DNA of 64,000 nucleotides from VAZQ01 sp035693615 (GCA_035693615.1 DASSGH010000051.1:1-64000); one strand, 5' to 3'; counted from the first letter of the stretch, positions 16,955-27,256 are shown. The notes: generated by a model not told the origin, from the sequence alone. Made by a program: numbers and translations.

Positions 16955-17347
16955 TCACTCGGATTTTGGCGTATCCGCGGCCGGCGTATCGTCGCGGCGC
17001 CGCCAGCGAAATGGCCCCGCGCGTTCATGGATCCATTTGTAGCGGGTGACCATCTGGGTGGCGCGCGTGAGGTGAAAGCCGAGCGAGCCGAAGGCGAGGC
17101 AGACCGCGTAATCGACGAGATAGTAATGCAGCGACAAGAACTTGCCTTCGAACAATGCGTAGTGGAGGAAACGCACCGCAGCGCTTAGCGGCAACATGTA
17201 GAGTGCGAGATGCCACCACGGTCGCCAGGTCGAGGCGATCGCACGGCCGGCGAGCCAAGCGGCGGCGCCGCCCATGACGATGCTCACCAGAAAAAACACG
17301 GCAAGCGAGTGCTCGTCGGACAGCAGTTCGGGGATCGAGATGTGCAT
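16955..17347 (-). CDS. Small integral membrane protein of the liv locus (DUF6867-like)
   Basis: A 130-residue protein with about three membrane helices: SLAVFFLVSIVMGGAAAWLA, WHLALYMLPLSAAVRFLHYALF, and YYLVDYAVCLAFGSLGFHL. The C-terminus is basic and cytoplasmic. The true start is probably ATG 17347, two codons after the livF stop; a TTG at 17353 overlapping that stop is possible. I associate it with DUF6867, found beside liv genes in Bradyrhizobium relatives, but this is from memory. Tight linkage to livF suggests a role with the transporter. Confidence 0.8.
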   Translation of the reverse strand: MHISIPELLSDEHSLAVFFLVSIVMGGAAAWLAGRAIASTWRPWWHLALYMLPLSAAVRFLHYALFEGKFLSLHYYLVDYAVCLAFGSLGFHLTRATQMVTRYKWIHERAGPFRWRRRDDTPAADTPKSE

Positions 17348-17349
17348 GC

Positions 17350-18075
<726 letters not shown>

Positions 18076-18145
18076 CAGTAGTCTCGTGCGGTCTTGTAGC
18101 GGCGCACGGGGTGCCGCAGGCGGAAGGAGCGGCGTGCCGTGCGCG

Positions 18146-19126
18146 TCATTGCGAGCCTGCGATGCCGGCCTGTTCCACGACTTTGCCCCAGCGCGCGATC
18201 TCCGTCTGGACGAAGATGCGCAGATTGGCGACCGAGGGTGTGTCGATCGGCAGCGCGCCCATTTTGGCGAGGTGTTCGCGGATATCCGCTTGCAGCATCA
18301 CGTCCTTGATGCCGGCGTGCAGCCGCTCGATGATCTCCTTCGGCGTGGCCGCCGGCGCCACCACCATCTGCCAGGACGCCGCGTCGAATCCGCTCACCCC
18401 CTGTTCGGCAATGGGCGAAAGCTGGGGCAGTGCGGCGAGCCGTTCCTTGGTGGAGACGCCGAGCGCCCGCACCTTGCCCTCGTTGACCAAGCCAAGCGCC
18501 GGCGGGACGTCGGAGAACATGAGCTGGACGTGTCCGGCGGCAATGTCGGTCAGCGCGGGCACGGAGCCTCGGTAAGGCACATGCGTCAGCTCGATCCCAG
18601 CCGAGCCCTTGAACATCTCTGCAAAAAGATGATGCGGCGTGCCCAACCCGGCCGACGCGAAGGCGAGCCGGCCGGGGCTCGCCTTGGCCAGCGCGATGAG
18701 TTCGGTGACCGACTGCGTCGGCAGCGAGGGCGTCACCACCAGCACGAAGGGCGTGGCGGCGACGAGCGCGAGCGGAACGAAATCGGCGGCCGGATCGTAA
18801 GGGAGCTTCTTGTGCAGGGCGACGTTGATGGCGATGACCGACGAGGGCGCCATGAGGATGGTGTAGCCGTCGGGCGCGGCGCGGGCGACGGAAACCGCGC
18901 CCACCATTCCGCCGCCGCCGGGGCGGTTCTCGATCACGAATGGCTTGCCGAGCCGCTGCTCCAGGCGCTGGCCCAAGAGCCGCGCCAAGAACTCGGTGCT
19001 GCCGCCGGCGGTAAACGGCACGACGAATGTGACCGCGTGCGTCGGATAGGACTCCGCCGTCGCCCGCGCGCCGGCGCAGCCGAGCGCCGTAAGCGCCAGC
19101 AGGGCACATCCGAGCAGCGCCTTCAT
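18146..19126 (-). CDS. Tripartite tricarboxylate-type (Bug/TctC) substrate-binding protein
   Basis: A 326-residue periplasmic receptor. A leader with a lipobox-like LTALGCAG precedes YPTHAVTFVVPFTAGGSTE, and GKPFVIENRPGGGGMVG (about 60-76) is the family signature. Bug proteins bind carboxylates such as citrate, dicarboxylates or aromatic acids, usually for TctAB transporters. No tctA or tctB gene is in the window. The gene sits inside the liv operon between livG and livF, with only 25 bp to livG and 70 bp to livF, so it is co-transcribed with an unrelated transporter type. Family secure; ligand unknown. Confidence 0.92.
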   Translation of the reverse strand: MKALLGCALLALTALGCAGARATAESYPTHAVTFVVPFTAGGSTEFLARLLGQRLEQRLGKPFVIENRPGGGGMVGAVSVARAAPDGYTILMAPSSVIAINVALHKKLPYDPAADFVPLALVAATPFVLVVTPSLPTQSVTELIALAKASPGRLAFASAGLGTPHHLFAEMFKGSAGIELTHVPYRGSVPALTDIAAGHVQLMFSDVPPALGLVNEGKVRALGVSTKERLAALPQLSPIAEQGVSGFDAASWQMVVAPAATPKEIIERLHAGIKDVMLQADIREHLAKMGALPIDTPSVANLRIFVQTEIARWGKVVEQAGIAGSQ

Positions 19127-19151
19127 GACGATCTCGCTTGCGCGATCCTTC

Positions 19152-20108
19152 TCATTGCACTTCGCCGTCCGCCATCTCCTCCTCCTCGACGCCGAGATAA
19201 GCGGCGATGACTTTCGAGTCGTTGCGAATGTCGTCCGGCGCGCCGTCGGCGATCTTTTGCCCGTGATCGAGCACGACGATGTGGTCGGAGATCTCCATCA
19301 CCACCGTCATGTCATGCTCGATCAGGAGAATCGACGTCGCATGCTCGTCGCGGATGGCATGGAGATAACGGCCGAGCTCGGCGCTTTCGCTCGGATTGAG
19401 GCCGGCGGCCGGCTCGTCGAGGCACAGCAGCACCGGGTCGGTGCACATGGCGCGGGCGATCTCGAGCCGCCGCTGGGCGCCATAGGGCAATTCGCCGGCC
19501 GGATCGTCGGCGCGCTCGCTCAGCGCCGTCCGCTCGAGCCAGTAGCGCGCCTTGTCGATCGCCGAGCGCTCCGCCCGCGCATAGGAGGGAAGTCCCAGCG
19601 CGCCCAGCACGGTGTAGCCGGAGGCCCACATCAGCGTATTGTGCTGGGCGACCAGAAGATTTTCCAACACGGTCATGCCCTGGAACAGCCGGATGTTCTG
19701 GAACGTGCGGGCGACGCGGGCTTTCTGCGTCACCAGGTAGTCGGGCATACGCTCGAGCAGGAACAGTACGCCGTCGCCGCGGCTGACGCTGCGCGTGCCC
19801 CGTTCGGTCAAGGCGCCGAGCTCCTCCCACACGCCGGGATCTCCGAACTGCAGGGCGATGCGTCCCTCGCTCGGTTTGTAGAATCCGGTGATGCAGTTGA
19901 ACACCGTCGTCTTGCCGGCGCCGTTGGGGCCGATCAGCGCGGTAATGTCGCCGCGCCGCGCGGTGAAACAGAGATCGTTGATGGCGACGAGTCCGCCGAA
20001 GCGCATGCTGACGTGCTCGACCGCGAGCACCGGCGCCGAGGTCGAGAGCGGAGCGGTCGCGTTCGCGGCAGCGCCGGTCGCCGCCGCCGCATGACTTGCC
20101 GCGCTCAT
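19152..20108 (-). CDS. livG: Branched-chain amino acid ABC transporter ATP-binding protein LivG
   Basis: A 318-residue ATPase with an Ala-rich N-terminal extension of about 27 residues. Walker A GPNGAGKT is at 60-67. The signature position reads LPYGAQRRLEIARAM, the LivG-type variant. Walker B LLCLDEPAAGLNP and switch His IEHDM follow. An insertion of about 45 residues between Walker A and the Q-loop (VWEELGALTERGTRSVSRGD...) is longer than in E. coli LivG. It overlaps livM by 4 bp (ATGA), showing coupling. It works with LivF on LivHM. Confidence 0.94.
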   Translation of the reverse strand: MSAASHAAAATGAAANATAPLSTSAPVLAVEHVSMRFGGLVAINDLCFTARRGDITALIGPNGAGKTTVFNCITGFYKPSEGRIALQFGDPGVWEELGALTERGTRSVSRGDGVLFLLERMPDYLVTQKARVARTFQNIRLFQGMTVLENLLVAQHNTLMWASGYTVLGALGLPSYARAERSAIDKARYWLERTALSERADDPAGELPYGAQRRLEIARAMCTDPVLLCLDEPAAGLNPSESAELGRYLHAIRDEHATSILLIEHDMTVVMEISDHIVVLDHGQKIADGAPDDIRNDSKVIAAYLGVEEEEMADGEVQ

Positions 20109-21517
20109 CGGTGGCGCTCCCGCACCAGCGAAGGCTGCGTCGTCTGCGCTTTCTCCTCGTGCAGGCGCGAAGAGCGGGCAACGTTGAGCAGCGTCGAGGG
20201 TTCGCGCGTGGCGATCAGGCCGCGCGGCCTCCAGATCATGATCAGCACCATGCCGAAGCCGAACAGCAGCATGCGATACTGGGCGGGATCGAAATCGCTG
20301 CCGAATACGGCTTTGAGGAAATCAAGCTCGCGCATGATCTCGGTGCCGCCGATCATGATGACAGCGGCGATCGCCACCCCGAGCAGGCTGCCCATGCCGC
20401 CGAGCACGACGATGGCGACGATCACCGCCGATTCCATGAAGGTGAAGCTTTCCGGCGAAATGAATCCCTGCCGCGCCGCGAAGAACGATCCGGCAAAGCC
20501 GGCGAACATCGCGCCCATGGCAAATGCGGTGAGCTTGGTGTTGGTGGTGTTAATGCCGAGCGAACGGCAGGCGATCTCGTCCTCGCGCAATGCCTCCCAC
20601 GCCCGCCCGATCGGCAGCCGGCGCAGCCGCACCGTCAGCGCGGCGGTAACGAGCGCGAGCGCGAGGATGAGGTAGTAAAGGAAGACCGTGCGGTAGACCG
20701 GACTGAACTCGAGCCCGAAACGGGCGGCAAAGCCTTCGTCCGAGGCGTTGAACGGAATGCCGAAGAAGGTCGGCCGCGGGATGCTGCTGATCCCGGCATA
20801 GCCGTTGGTCACGGGAACCCAGTTGATCAGGATGAGCCGGATGATCTCGCCGAAGGCGAGCGTCACGATCGCGAGGTAGTCGCCGCGCAACCGCAGCACG
20901 GGAAAGCCCAGCAGAATGCCCCAGAACGCGGCCAGGCAGCCGGCGACCGGAAGCAGGATCCAGAACGACAGGCCGAAGCTGTTCGCCAGCAAAGCGTAGG
21001 AATAGGCGCCTACGGCATAGAAGGCGACGTAGCCGAGATCGAGCAGGCCGGCGAGCCCGACCACAATGTTGAGCCCCCAGCCGAGCATCACGTAAATGAG
21101 GATCTGGACGCCGAAATTGTCGACCCATTTAACCGCGCCCTGGGTTCCCGCGAGCGACAGCGCCAGTGCCGGATAGACGACGGCAAAACCCAGCGCAAAC
21201 GGAACGACCCAGCGCGCGCCTCGCGCGCGCGGCGCGGTGCGCACGGCATGCTCCCGTCGCTGCCGCTGCGCGCGACGGTCGAGCCAGGGCGCGATCAGGA
21301 TCGCGTGCAGGAAACGCCCGGCGGCAATGATCGCCACCAGCGCCGCCAGCAACGGCCAGCGCGTCTCGAGCACGATCTCGTTGCGGATGTTCTGGACCGT
21401 GTTGAAGCCGATCAGCGGCAGCAACAGCCCGAAGGTGATCAGGCCGGTGATGGCGGCTTGGCGCAGCGCGCCGATAATATCGACGCGCGAGGCGGGGGCT
21501 GACGCCTCGAGCGCCAT
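20105..21517 (-). CDS. livM: Branched-chain amino acid ABC transporter permease LivM
   Basis: A 470-residue permease with about ten membrane helices. The LivM core motif GLAGLLDLGYVAFYAVGAY (about 160-180) and the cytoplasmic EAA-like loop GRAWEALREDEIACRSLGIN (about 325-345) are clear. The N-terminal 120 residues, with two extra helices and a basic loop, are longer than in E. coli. ATG 21517 lies one base after the livH stop; a GTG six codons upstream would overlap livH. It pairs with LivH to form the channel. Confidence 0.94.
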   Translation of the reverse strand: MALEASAPASRVDIIGALRQAAITGLITFGLLLPLIGFNTVQNIRNEIVLETRWPLLAALVAIIAAGRFLHAILIAPWLDRRAQRQRREHAVRTAPRARGARWVVPFALGFAVVYPALALSLAGTQGAVKWVDNFGVQILIYVMLGWGLNIVVGLAGLLDLGYVAFYAVGAYSYALLANSFGLSFWILLPVAGCLAAFWGILLGFPVLRLRGDYLAIVTLAFGEIIRLILINWVPVTNGYAGISSIPRPTFFGIPFNASDEGFAARFGLEFSPVYRTVFLYYLILALALVTAALTVRLRRLPIGRAWEALREDEIACRSLGINTTNTKLTAFAMGAMFAGFAGSFFAARQGFISPESFTFMESAVIVAIVVLGGMGSLLGVAIAAVIMIGGTEIMRELDFLKAVFGSDFDPAQYRMLLFGFGMVLIMIWRPRGLIATREPSTLLNVARSSRLHEEKAQTTQPSLVRERHR

Positions 21518-21518
21518 C

Positions 21519-22439
21519 TCACACCTTCTCCACATCCGGTCGCCCGAGGAGGCCCTGCGGCAGGAAGATCATGGTGATGGCGAGAATGGAGAAGGCGGCG
21601 ACATCCTTGTAGTCGATGGAGAAATATGCCGACCACATGGTCTCGATGAGCCCGATCAGCAACCCGCCGACGACCGCGCCCGGTAGCGAGCCGATCCCTC
21701 CCAGCACCGCCGCGGTGAAGGCCTTCACGCCGGGCACGAAACCGTCGGCGAAGCTCACCACGCCGTAATACATGAGGTACATCGTGCCGGCGACGGCGGC
21801 GAGCGCGGCGGCGATGACGAAGGTGATCGAGATCGTGCGGTCGACGTCGATGCCGAGCAGCGCCGCCATCTTCTGATCCTGCTCGCAGGCGCGTTGCGCG
21901 CGCCCGAGCGCGGTCTTGCTCACCAGGAACCAGAACACGAACAGCAGCGCCGCCGTCACCACCCAGATCACGATCTGCTTATAGGACACCGCGACTTCGT
22001 AACCGCTGCTGGCCGGGGTCAGCACGATCACCTCGTTGAAGAACGGCGGGATGGATTTGACGCGCGGACCCTGCGCCACCTGGACGAAGTTCGACAGAAA
22101 GATCGACATCCCGATCGCCGAGATCAGCGGCGCCAGCCGGAAGGAGCCGCGCAGCGGCCGATAGGCGACTCGCTCGATCGCCCAGTTGAGGAGCGAGGTG
22201 AAGAACATCGCCACGACGAGAACGATGAACAACGCGATCACGAACGAGCCGATGCCGAGCCAGGTCGTAAGCAGCAGAAACGCGATGAGCGCGATGAAGG
22301 CGGAAACCATGAACACGTCGCCATGGGCGAAGTTCACCATGCCGATGATGCCGAATACCATCGTGTAGCCGATGGCGATGAGCCCGTAGATCGAGCCGAG
22401 GGTAATGCCGTTGATCAGCTGCTGGACGAAGACTTCCAT
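21519..22439 (-). CDS. livH: Branched-chain amino acid ABC transporter permease LivH
   Basis: A 306-residue permease with about eight helices. It begins MEVFVQQLINGITLGSIYGL, followed by GMVNFAHGDVFMVSAF, and carries the coupling loop ALGRAQRACEQDQKMAALLG near 190. The ending SILAITMIFLPQGLLGRP is also typical. It is the first gene of the liv operon, divergent from hpaB across 263 bp that must hold both promoters. The order H-M-G-(TctC)-F-(membrane protein)-K shows a full transporter unit. Confidence 0.95.
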   Translation of the reverse strand: MEVFVQQLINGITLGSIYGLIAIGYTMVFGIIGMVNFAHGDVFMVSAFIALIAFLLLTTWLGIGSFVIALFIVLVVAMFFTSLLNWAIERVAYRPLRGSFRLAPLISAIGMSIFLSNFVQVAQGPRVKSIPPFFNEVIVLTPASSGYEVAVSYKQIVIWVVTAALLFVFWFLVSKTALGRAQRACEQDQKMAALLGIDVDRTISITFVIAAALAAVAGTMYLMYYGVVSFADGFVPGVKAFTAAVLGGIGSLPGAVVGGLLIGLIETMWSAYFSIDYKDVAAFSILAITMIFLPQGLLGRPDVEKV

Positions 22440-22702
22440 GCCGCGCGCCTCCTCTGGAGGCGTCCCTCACAATCCGGCAACCGGTGAAGCCTTATCAGGG
22501 GGCTGAACGGCCAGCAACGGCAGCGAGGCGCCGCCGAAGTGCCTGTGGGAAGCCGCAGTCGCGCGGCGGCAGGGAACCGAGGTTCCGCGCGGGCCGGCCG
22601 CCGTTTGCCGGCCTTGGTCACGGCCCTGACCGCAGCAGGCGGCGCATTGACACTGGCCTCCGCGAGTGCCTTCCTGCCGGGCCTGCGAAGGAATCTGCCC
22701 CG

Positions 22703-24277
22703 ATGAAGTCCGAGGACGTCATTGCCGCCAAAGGCCGACCGTTCACGGGCGCGGAATATATTGCCAGCCTGCGTGACGGGCGTGACGTCTACATCTATGG
22801 CGAGCGCGTCGATGACGTGACCACGCATCCCGCGTTCCGCAACGCTGCACGCTCGATCGCGCGGCTCTACGACGCCTTGCACGACCCCAAGACCAAGGAC
22901 GTTCTCACGTGGCCGACCGACACCGGATCGGGCGGCTACACCCACAAATTCTTCCGCGCCGCGCGCTCGCGCGAGGAACTCACTGCGCAGCGGGATGCCA
23001 TCGCCCAATGGGCGCGCATGTCCTACGGCTGGATGGGACGCTCGCCCGATTACAAGGCCTCGCTGATGAACACGCTCGGGGCGAATCATCGCTTTTACGG
23101 ACGGTTCTCCGGCAACGCCAAGGCGTGGTATCGCCGCGCCCAGGAACACGTGCTGTTCATGAACCACGCCATCGTCAATCCGCCGGTCGATCGCGCCAAG
23201 GCGTCGGATCAGGTCAAGGACGTGTTTATCGCCATTCAGAAGGAGACGGATGCCGGCATCTATATCTCCGGCGCCAAGGTGGTGGCGACGTCCTCCGCGC
23301 TGACCCACTACAACTTCCTGGGCCAAAATGCGGCGGTGCCTACGCACGACACCGATCTCGCCGTGATGTTTATCGCGCCCATGAACACGCCCGGAGTAAA
23401 GCTGTTTTGCCGCACCTCCTACGAAATGATGGCGAGCGTCATGGGCACGCCGTTCGACTACCCGCTGTCCTCGAGGTTCGACGAGAACGACGCCATCTTT
23501 GTGTTCGACAACGCGTTCGTGCCCTGGGAAGACGTGCTACTCCACCGGGATATCGAGAAGCTCAAGAGCTTTTTCCCGCAGTCGGGCTTCCTCGCCGGCT
23601 ATCAGTTTCAGGGCTGCACGCGGCTTGCGGTCAAGCTTGACTTCTTGGTGGGGGTCATCGCCAAGGCGCTGCGCACGACGGGGGCCGACGGCTTCCGCGG
23701 CAATCAGGCGATGCTCGGCGAGATAATCGCCTGGCGCAATCTGTTCTGGGCGCTGACCGACGCGATGGCCGCCAGTCCGACGCCCTGGGTCGATGGCGCC
23801 GTGTTGCCCAACCTTCATTCCGGCTCGAGCTACCGCGTCTTCGCCGGCGACGCCTACGGCCGCGTCAAGGAGATCGTGGAAAAGATCATCGCCTCCGCGC
23901 TCATCTACCTTCCGTCGTCGGCGAGAGATTTCAAGAATCCGGAGATCGACAAATATCTCGCGAAATACGTCCGCGGCTCGCACGGCATCGACTACAAGGA
24001 GCGCATCAAGGTGATGAAGCTCCTCTGGGACGCGATCGGTACCGAGTTCGGCGGCCGCCACGAACTCTACGAGATGAACTACGCCGGCAACCATGAGGAC
24101 ATCCGCATCCAGGCGATGTGGAATGCGCGCACGAGCGGCACGCTCGACGGCATGATCGCGCTCGCCGAGCAGTGCCTGGCGGACTACGACGAGAACGGCT
24201 GGCGCGACGCCGCCTGGCTCGACCCGGATGACGTCTCTTATCCGGCCGTGGCCGGGGTCAAGCGCGCCGCGGAGTAG
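22703..24277 (+). CDS. hpaB: 4-hydroxyphenylacetate 3-hydroxylase family monooxygenase, large component
   Basis: A 524-residue FADH2-dependent hydroxylase of the HpaB/PvcC family. It takes reduced flavin from a partner reductase to ortho-hydroxylate phenols or act on related aromatics. N-terminal GAEYIASLRDGRDVYIYGER, HNFLG-like ALTHYNFLGQNA, and the C-terminal MNYAGNHEDIRIQAM are family features. Start ATG 22703 follows AAGGA; 73 in-frame codons upstream look non-coding. The reductase gene hpaC starts 6 bp later, forming a two-component system. Substrate could be 4-hydroxyphenylacetate, phenol or a similar compound; sequence alone does not decide. Confidence 0.88.
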   Translation: MKSEDVIAAKGRPFTGAEYIASLRDGRDVYIYGERVDDVTTHPAFRNAARSIARLYDALHDPKTKDVLTWPTDTGSGGYTHKFFRAARSREELTAQRDAIAQWARMSYGWMGRSPDYKASLMNTLGANHRFYGRFSGNAKAWYRRAQEHVLFMNHAIVNPPVDRAKASDQVKDVFIAIQKETDAGIYISGAKVVATSSALTHYNFLGQNAAVPTHDTDLAVMFIAPMNTPGVKLFCRTSYEMMASVMGTPFDYPLSSRFDENDAIFVFDNAFVPWEDVLLHRDIEKLKSFFPQSGFLAGYQFQGCTRLAVKLDFLVGVIAKALRTTGADGFRGNQAMLGEIIAWRNLFWALTDAMAASPTPWVDGAVLPNLHSGSSYRVFAGDAYGRVKEIVEKIIASALIYLPSSARDFKNPEIDKYLAKYVRGSHGIDYKERIKVMKLLWDAIGTEFGGRHELYEMNYAGNHEDIRIQAMWNARTSGTLDGMIALAEQCLADYDENGWRDAAWLDPDDVSYPAVAGVKRAAE

Positions 24278-24283
24278 GCGGCA

Positions 24284-24838
24284 ATGAGCTGGATCGACCA
24301 ACGCCCCGATGACGCGATGGACGGCGCATTCACCGCGGTCGGGCCCGAGCCTGTGCGCACGGTCGAGCCGGGCGTGTTCCGCGAGGCGATGAGCCGGCTC
24401 GGCGCCGCCGTCCACGTCATCACCACCGCCGGCCCCGGCGGCAAGGCCGGCACCACGGCGACCGCGGTCTGCTCGGTCTCGGACGCGCCTCCGACGCTCC
24501 TCGTCTGTCTCAACCGCCGCAGCCAGACCAATCCGCTCGTGGTGGAGAACGGGGTGTTTTGCGTCAACACGTTGGGCCACGATGGCGCCGACATCGCCGA
24601 CATTTTCGCCGGCCGCACAGGCGTTGCCGGCGGCGATCGGTTTGCGAGCGGAGAGTGGCTGACGCTCTCGACCGGCAGCCCGGTGCTCGCCTCGGCGGTG
24701 ATGGCGTTCGACTGCCGCATCATCGAGGTGCGCTCGGTCGGCAGCCATAACGTGTTCTTCGGGGCGGTCGAAACCGTCCGCGCCGGGCCCGGCGGTCCGG
24801 CGCTCGTGTACCACGATCGCGCCTACAAGCAGGTATGA
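24284..24838 (+). CDS. hpaC: Flavin reductase component of the two-component monooxygenase
   Basis: A 184-residue protein of the flavin reductase-like domain family. After a variable N-terminus, FREAMSRLGAAVHVITT opens the domain (about 33-50). TATAVCSVSDAPPTLLVCLNRRSQTN is the flavin-binding segment and GVFCVNTL follows. It reduces FAD or FMN with NADH for the oxygenase encoded 6 bp upstream. Spacing and pairing with hpaB make the partnership very likely. An AraC-type regulator gene follows after 111 bp on the same strand. Confidence 0.9.
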   Translation: MSWIDQRPDDAMDGAFTAVGPEPVRTVEPGVFREAMSRLGAAVHVITTAGPGGKAGTTATAVCSVSDAPPTLLVCLNRRSQTNPLVVENGVFCVNTLGHDGADIADIFAGRTGVAGGDRFASGEWLTLSTGSPVLASAVMAFDCRIIEVRSVGSHNVFFGAVETVRAGPGGPALVYHDRAYKQV

Positions 24839-24949
24839 GGCGCCCGCGCCGCCGCGGCGCCACCTCGGCTTGTCCGATTGATGTGCATGGCGGCGGCCCG
24901 AGCCTTCGGTGCACGTTTTCTCGGCGTGCGAGCTGTTTTATGATTTTGC

Positions 24950-25840
24950 ATGGCCACGGCTGCGCTTCCGCTCTTTCATCTCTATGGCGATCCGCCTGAC
25001 GATCAGGCCTTCGATTTCATTCATATTGAGACCATTGCCTCGCGCTCCTCGGTCCACGACTGGACGATCCGCGCACACCGCCACCGCAACCTGTTCCAGA
25101 TTCTGTTGATCGAACGCGGCGGCGGCGAGATGACCTTCGAAGCCGCCACGATTGGCTTCGATGCGCCGTGCGCAATTCTCGTCCCCGCCACCGTCGCGCA
25201 TGGCTTCCGTTTCCGCCCGGCTGTCACCGACGGCTGGGTCATGACTTTCACCGAGGATGTCGCGGAGGCGATGGGCGATCGCCGGGGTGAAGCGCTCGCG
25301 CGCCTCAAGGGGCTCGCGGCCGAGCCGGTGGTGCCGCTCGGCGAGCCCGAGCGCGCCCGCCTTTGCAAGCTCGCCGTCGAACTGCACGAGGAGCGCTTTC
25401 TCGCGCGCGCGGGCTTTCGTATCGCCATGCGCGGACTGCTCGCCCTGATCGCCGTCGAGGTCGCGCGCTTGGCGGCGAGCCGCGCCCGCGCTGGCGCCGA
25501 CGCGATCGCGCTGGAGCCGACCGGTGCGACCGTGGACGCGCTACGCAAGCTCGTCGAGGAGCACTTCCACAAAGAGCGGCAGCTCGCCTTCTATGCCGAC
25601 AAGCTCGCCATGACGGTCGATCGCCTCAACGATCACGTCAAGCGCGCGACCGGCGTCACCGCCGGCCATTTGATCCGTCAACGCGTGCTCACCGAGGCCA
25701 AACGCCAGCTCGTGTTCACCAGCCAGCCGATTCACGAGATCGCCTACGATCTCGCCTTCTCCGACCCGTCCCACTTCGCCCGCTTCTTCCGTAAGCAAAC
25801 GGGAACGACGCCGCACGAGTTTCGCGCCGCGCGGGGGTAG
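24950..25840 (+). CDS. AraC family transcriptional regulator
   Basis: A 296-residue regulator. An N-terminal cupin-like sensing domain (about 35-130) has AHRHRNLFQILLIERGGG and PCAILVPATVAHGFRF. The C-terminal AraC double helix-turn-helix (about 205-293) has FYADKLAMTVDRLNDHVKR and IAYDLAFSDPSHFARFFRK. The architecture matches HpaA and PobR-type activators that respond to aromatic acids. Position just after hpaBC suggests it controls them. It converges with pcaD, their stops being 7 bp apart. Confidence 0.88.
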   Translation: MATAALPLFHLYGDPPDDQAFDFIHIETIASRSSVHDWTIRAHRHRNLFQILLIERGGGEMTFEAATIGFDAPCAILVPATVAHGFRFRPAVTDGWVMTFTEDVAEAMGDRRGEALARLKGLAAEPVVPLGEPERARLCKLAVELHEERFLARAGFRIAMRGLLALIAVEVARLAASRARAGADAIALEPTGATVDALRKLVEEHFHKERQLAFYADKLAMTVDRLNDHVKRATGVTAGHLIRQRVLTEAKRQLVFTSQPIHEIAYDLAFSDPSHFARFFRKQTGTTPHEFRAARG

Positions 25841-25847
25841 ACCGAAA

Positions 25848-26642
25848 TCAGGAAGGCCCCGATCTGTCGAGCAAGAATCCCAGCACCGCCTTGGTATAGG
25901 CGTCCGCCTGCTCGACATTGGAAATGTGCGCCGCCTCGAGAACCGTATATCGCGCGCCGGGAATATGGTTCTTGATGTATTCGTTCGCCTCGGGCGGCGT
26001 GGCCGGATCGTACTTGCCGGCAATGACCAGCGTCGGCGCGTTGATCTTCGGCAACAGGTTGCGGTGATCCATGTCCCGCACCGCCTCGCCGCAGGCGAGA
26101 TAGCCGTCGAGCGGCGTTGCGGCGAACATCTCGCGCAGCCAGGCGACCTTCTCCGGCGCGCGTTCGCGAAATTGCTTGGTGAACCAGCGCTCCATGTTCG
26201 CCGCGGCGAATGCGGCAACGCCCTTTTCGCGCACGAGCTTGAGACGATCGTTCCACGCCGTCTTGTCGGCAAAATAGCTGGACGTATTCGTGAGCACGAG
26301 CCGTTCGACACGCTCGGGAGCGTTCGCCCCGAGCCATTGCCCGACCATGCCGCCCATGGACAGCCCGCACCAGTTGATCCGTTTGATGCCGAGCGCGTCG
26401 AGCACGGCGAGAACGTCGCGGCCGAGGCGCTCCATGGTGTAGGGGCCTTTGGGCACGCCGGAGCGGCCGTGACCGCGCCGGTCATAGCGCACGAGACGAA
26501 AGTGCTGCGTGAACGGCGCAACCTGGCGATCCCACATGTTGAGCGTGGTGCCGAGCGAATTCGACAGCATGAGCACGGGCGCGCGTTCCGGGCCCTCGAC
26601 TTCGACGTAGATCGGACAGCCGTCGGCATTGACGTTGGGCAT
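25848..26642 (-). CDS. pcaD: 3-oxoadipate enol-lactonase-like alpha/beta hydrolase
   Basis: A 264-residue alpha/beta hydrolase. The nucleophile elbow GLSMGG has Ser95, YDRRGHGRSGVP (about 53-64) is the oxyanion-side motif, the acid is probably Asp in AGKYDPATPP, and the His is in AAHISNVEQ. This matches PcaD, which opens 3-oxoadipate enol-lactone in the beta-ketoadipate pathway. ATG 26642 with GAGGGAG upstream was chosen over a 23-codon extension. No other pca genes are adjacent, so a related lactonase or esterase role is possible. Confidence 0.8.
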   Translation of the reverse strand: MPNVNADGCPIYVEVEGPERAPVLMLSNSLGTTLNMWDRQVAPFTQHFRLVRYDRRGHGRSGVPKGPYTMERLGRDVLAVLDALGIKRINWCGLSMGGMVGQWLGANAPERVERLVLTNTSSYFADKTAWNDRLKLVREKGVAAFAAANMERWFTKQFRERAPEKVAWLREMFAATPLDGYLACGEAVRDMDHRNLLPKINAPTLVIAGKYDPATPPEANEYIKNHIPGARYTVLEAAHISNVEQADAYTKAVLGFLLDRSGPS

Positions 26643-26803
26643 GGTGGCTCCCTCGGCGATGTTGCGCGCGACACTTTCTAGCTGCCGGCAAACGGCGCGC
26701 CAATCCCGCACGGCGCGCGACCCATGACGAAAGCACTTTGCCCGTAACCCGGCGACGCTTTATACCCGGATGATCGGATCGCCGCGAACGACGGAGAAGG
26801 CCG

Positions 26804-27256
26804 ATGGCGATGACCATGAATGGGCAAGTCCAATTGCCTGCCAGCCGCGAGGTGGTATGGGCCAAGCTCAACGACCCGGAAGTGCTCAAGAGCTGCATTC
26901 CGGGCAGCGAGCAGCTCGACCGAATTGCCGAGAACGAGTTTCAAGCCGTCGCCACCGTCAAAGTCGGGCCGGTCAAGGCGCGCTGGAAGGGCAAGGTTCG
27001 TCTTTCTGATCTCGATCCGCCGAACAGCTATCGCATCTCCGGCGAAGGGGAAGGCGGCGCCGTCGGCTTCGCCAAAGGCGGCGCCAAAGTGTCGCTCAGC
27101 GACAAAGACGGCGGCACGCTGCTCACCTATGACGTTGAGGCGCAGATCGGCGGCAAGCTCGCCCAACTCGGCCAGCGTCTGATCAACAGCGCGGCGAAAA
27201 AGACCGCCGACGACTTCTTCGCCAAGTTCGCGGCGGCGGTGACGCAGCCGAGCTGA
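26804..27256 (+). CDS. coxG: CoxG-type carbon monoxide dehydrogenase subunit G
   Basis: A 150-residue protein of the CoxG/SRPBCC family. GQVQLPASREVVWAKLNDPEVLKSCIPG at the N-terminus and VGPVKARWKG near residue 55 are diagnostic; the C-terminus is an amphipathic helix. CoxG is thought to anchor the CO dehydrogenase complex to the membrane. ATG 26804 follows AGAAGG; nearby in-frame ATGs at 26810 and 26816 are alternatives. It is divergent from pcaD and 172 bp upstream of coxS, in front of the other cox genes. Role in this cluster is inferred from family. Confidence 0.88.
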   Translation: MAMTMNGQVQLPASREVVWAKLNDPEVLKSCIPGSEQLDRIAENEFQAVATVKVGPVKARWKGKVRLSDLDPPNSYRISGEGEGGAVGFAKGGAKVSLSDKDGGTLLTYDVEAQIGGKLAQLGQRLINSAAKKTADDFFAKFAAAVTQPS

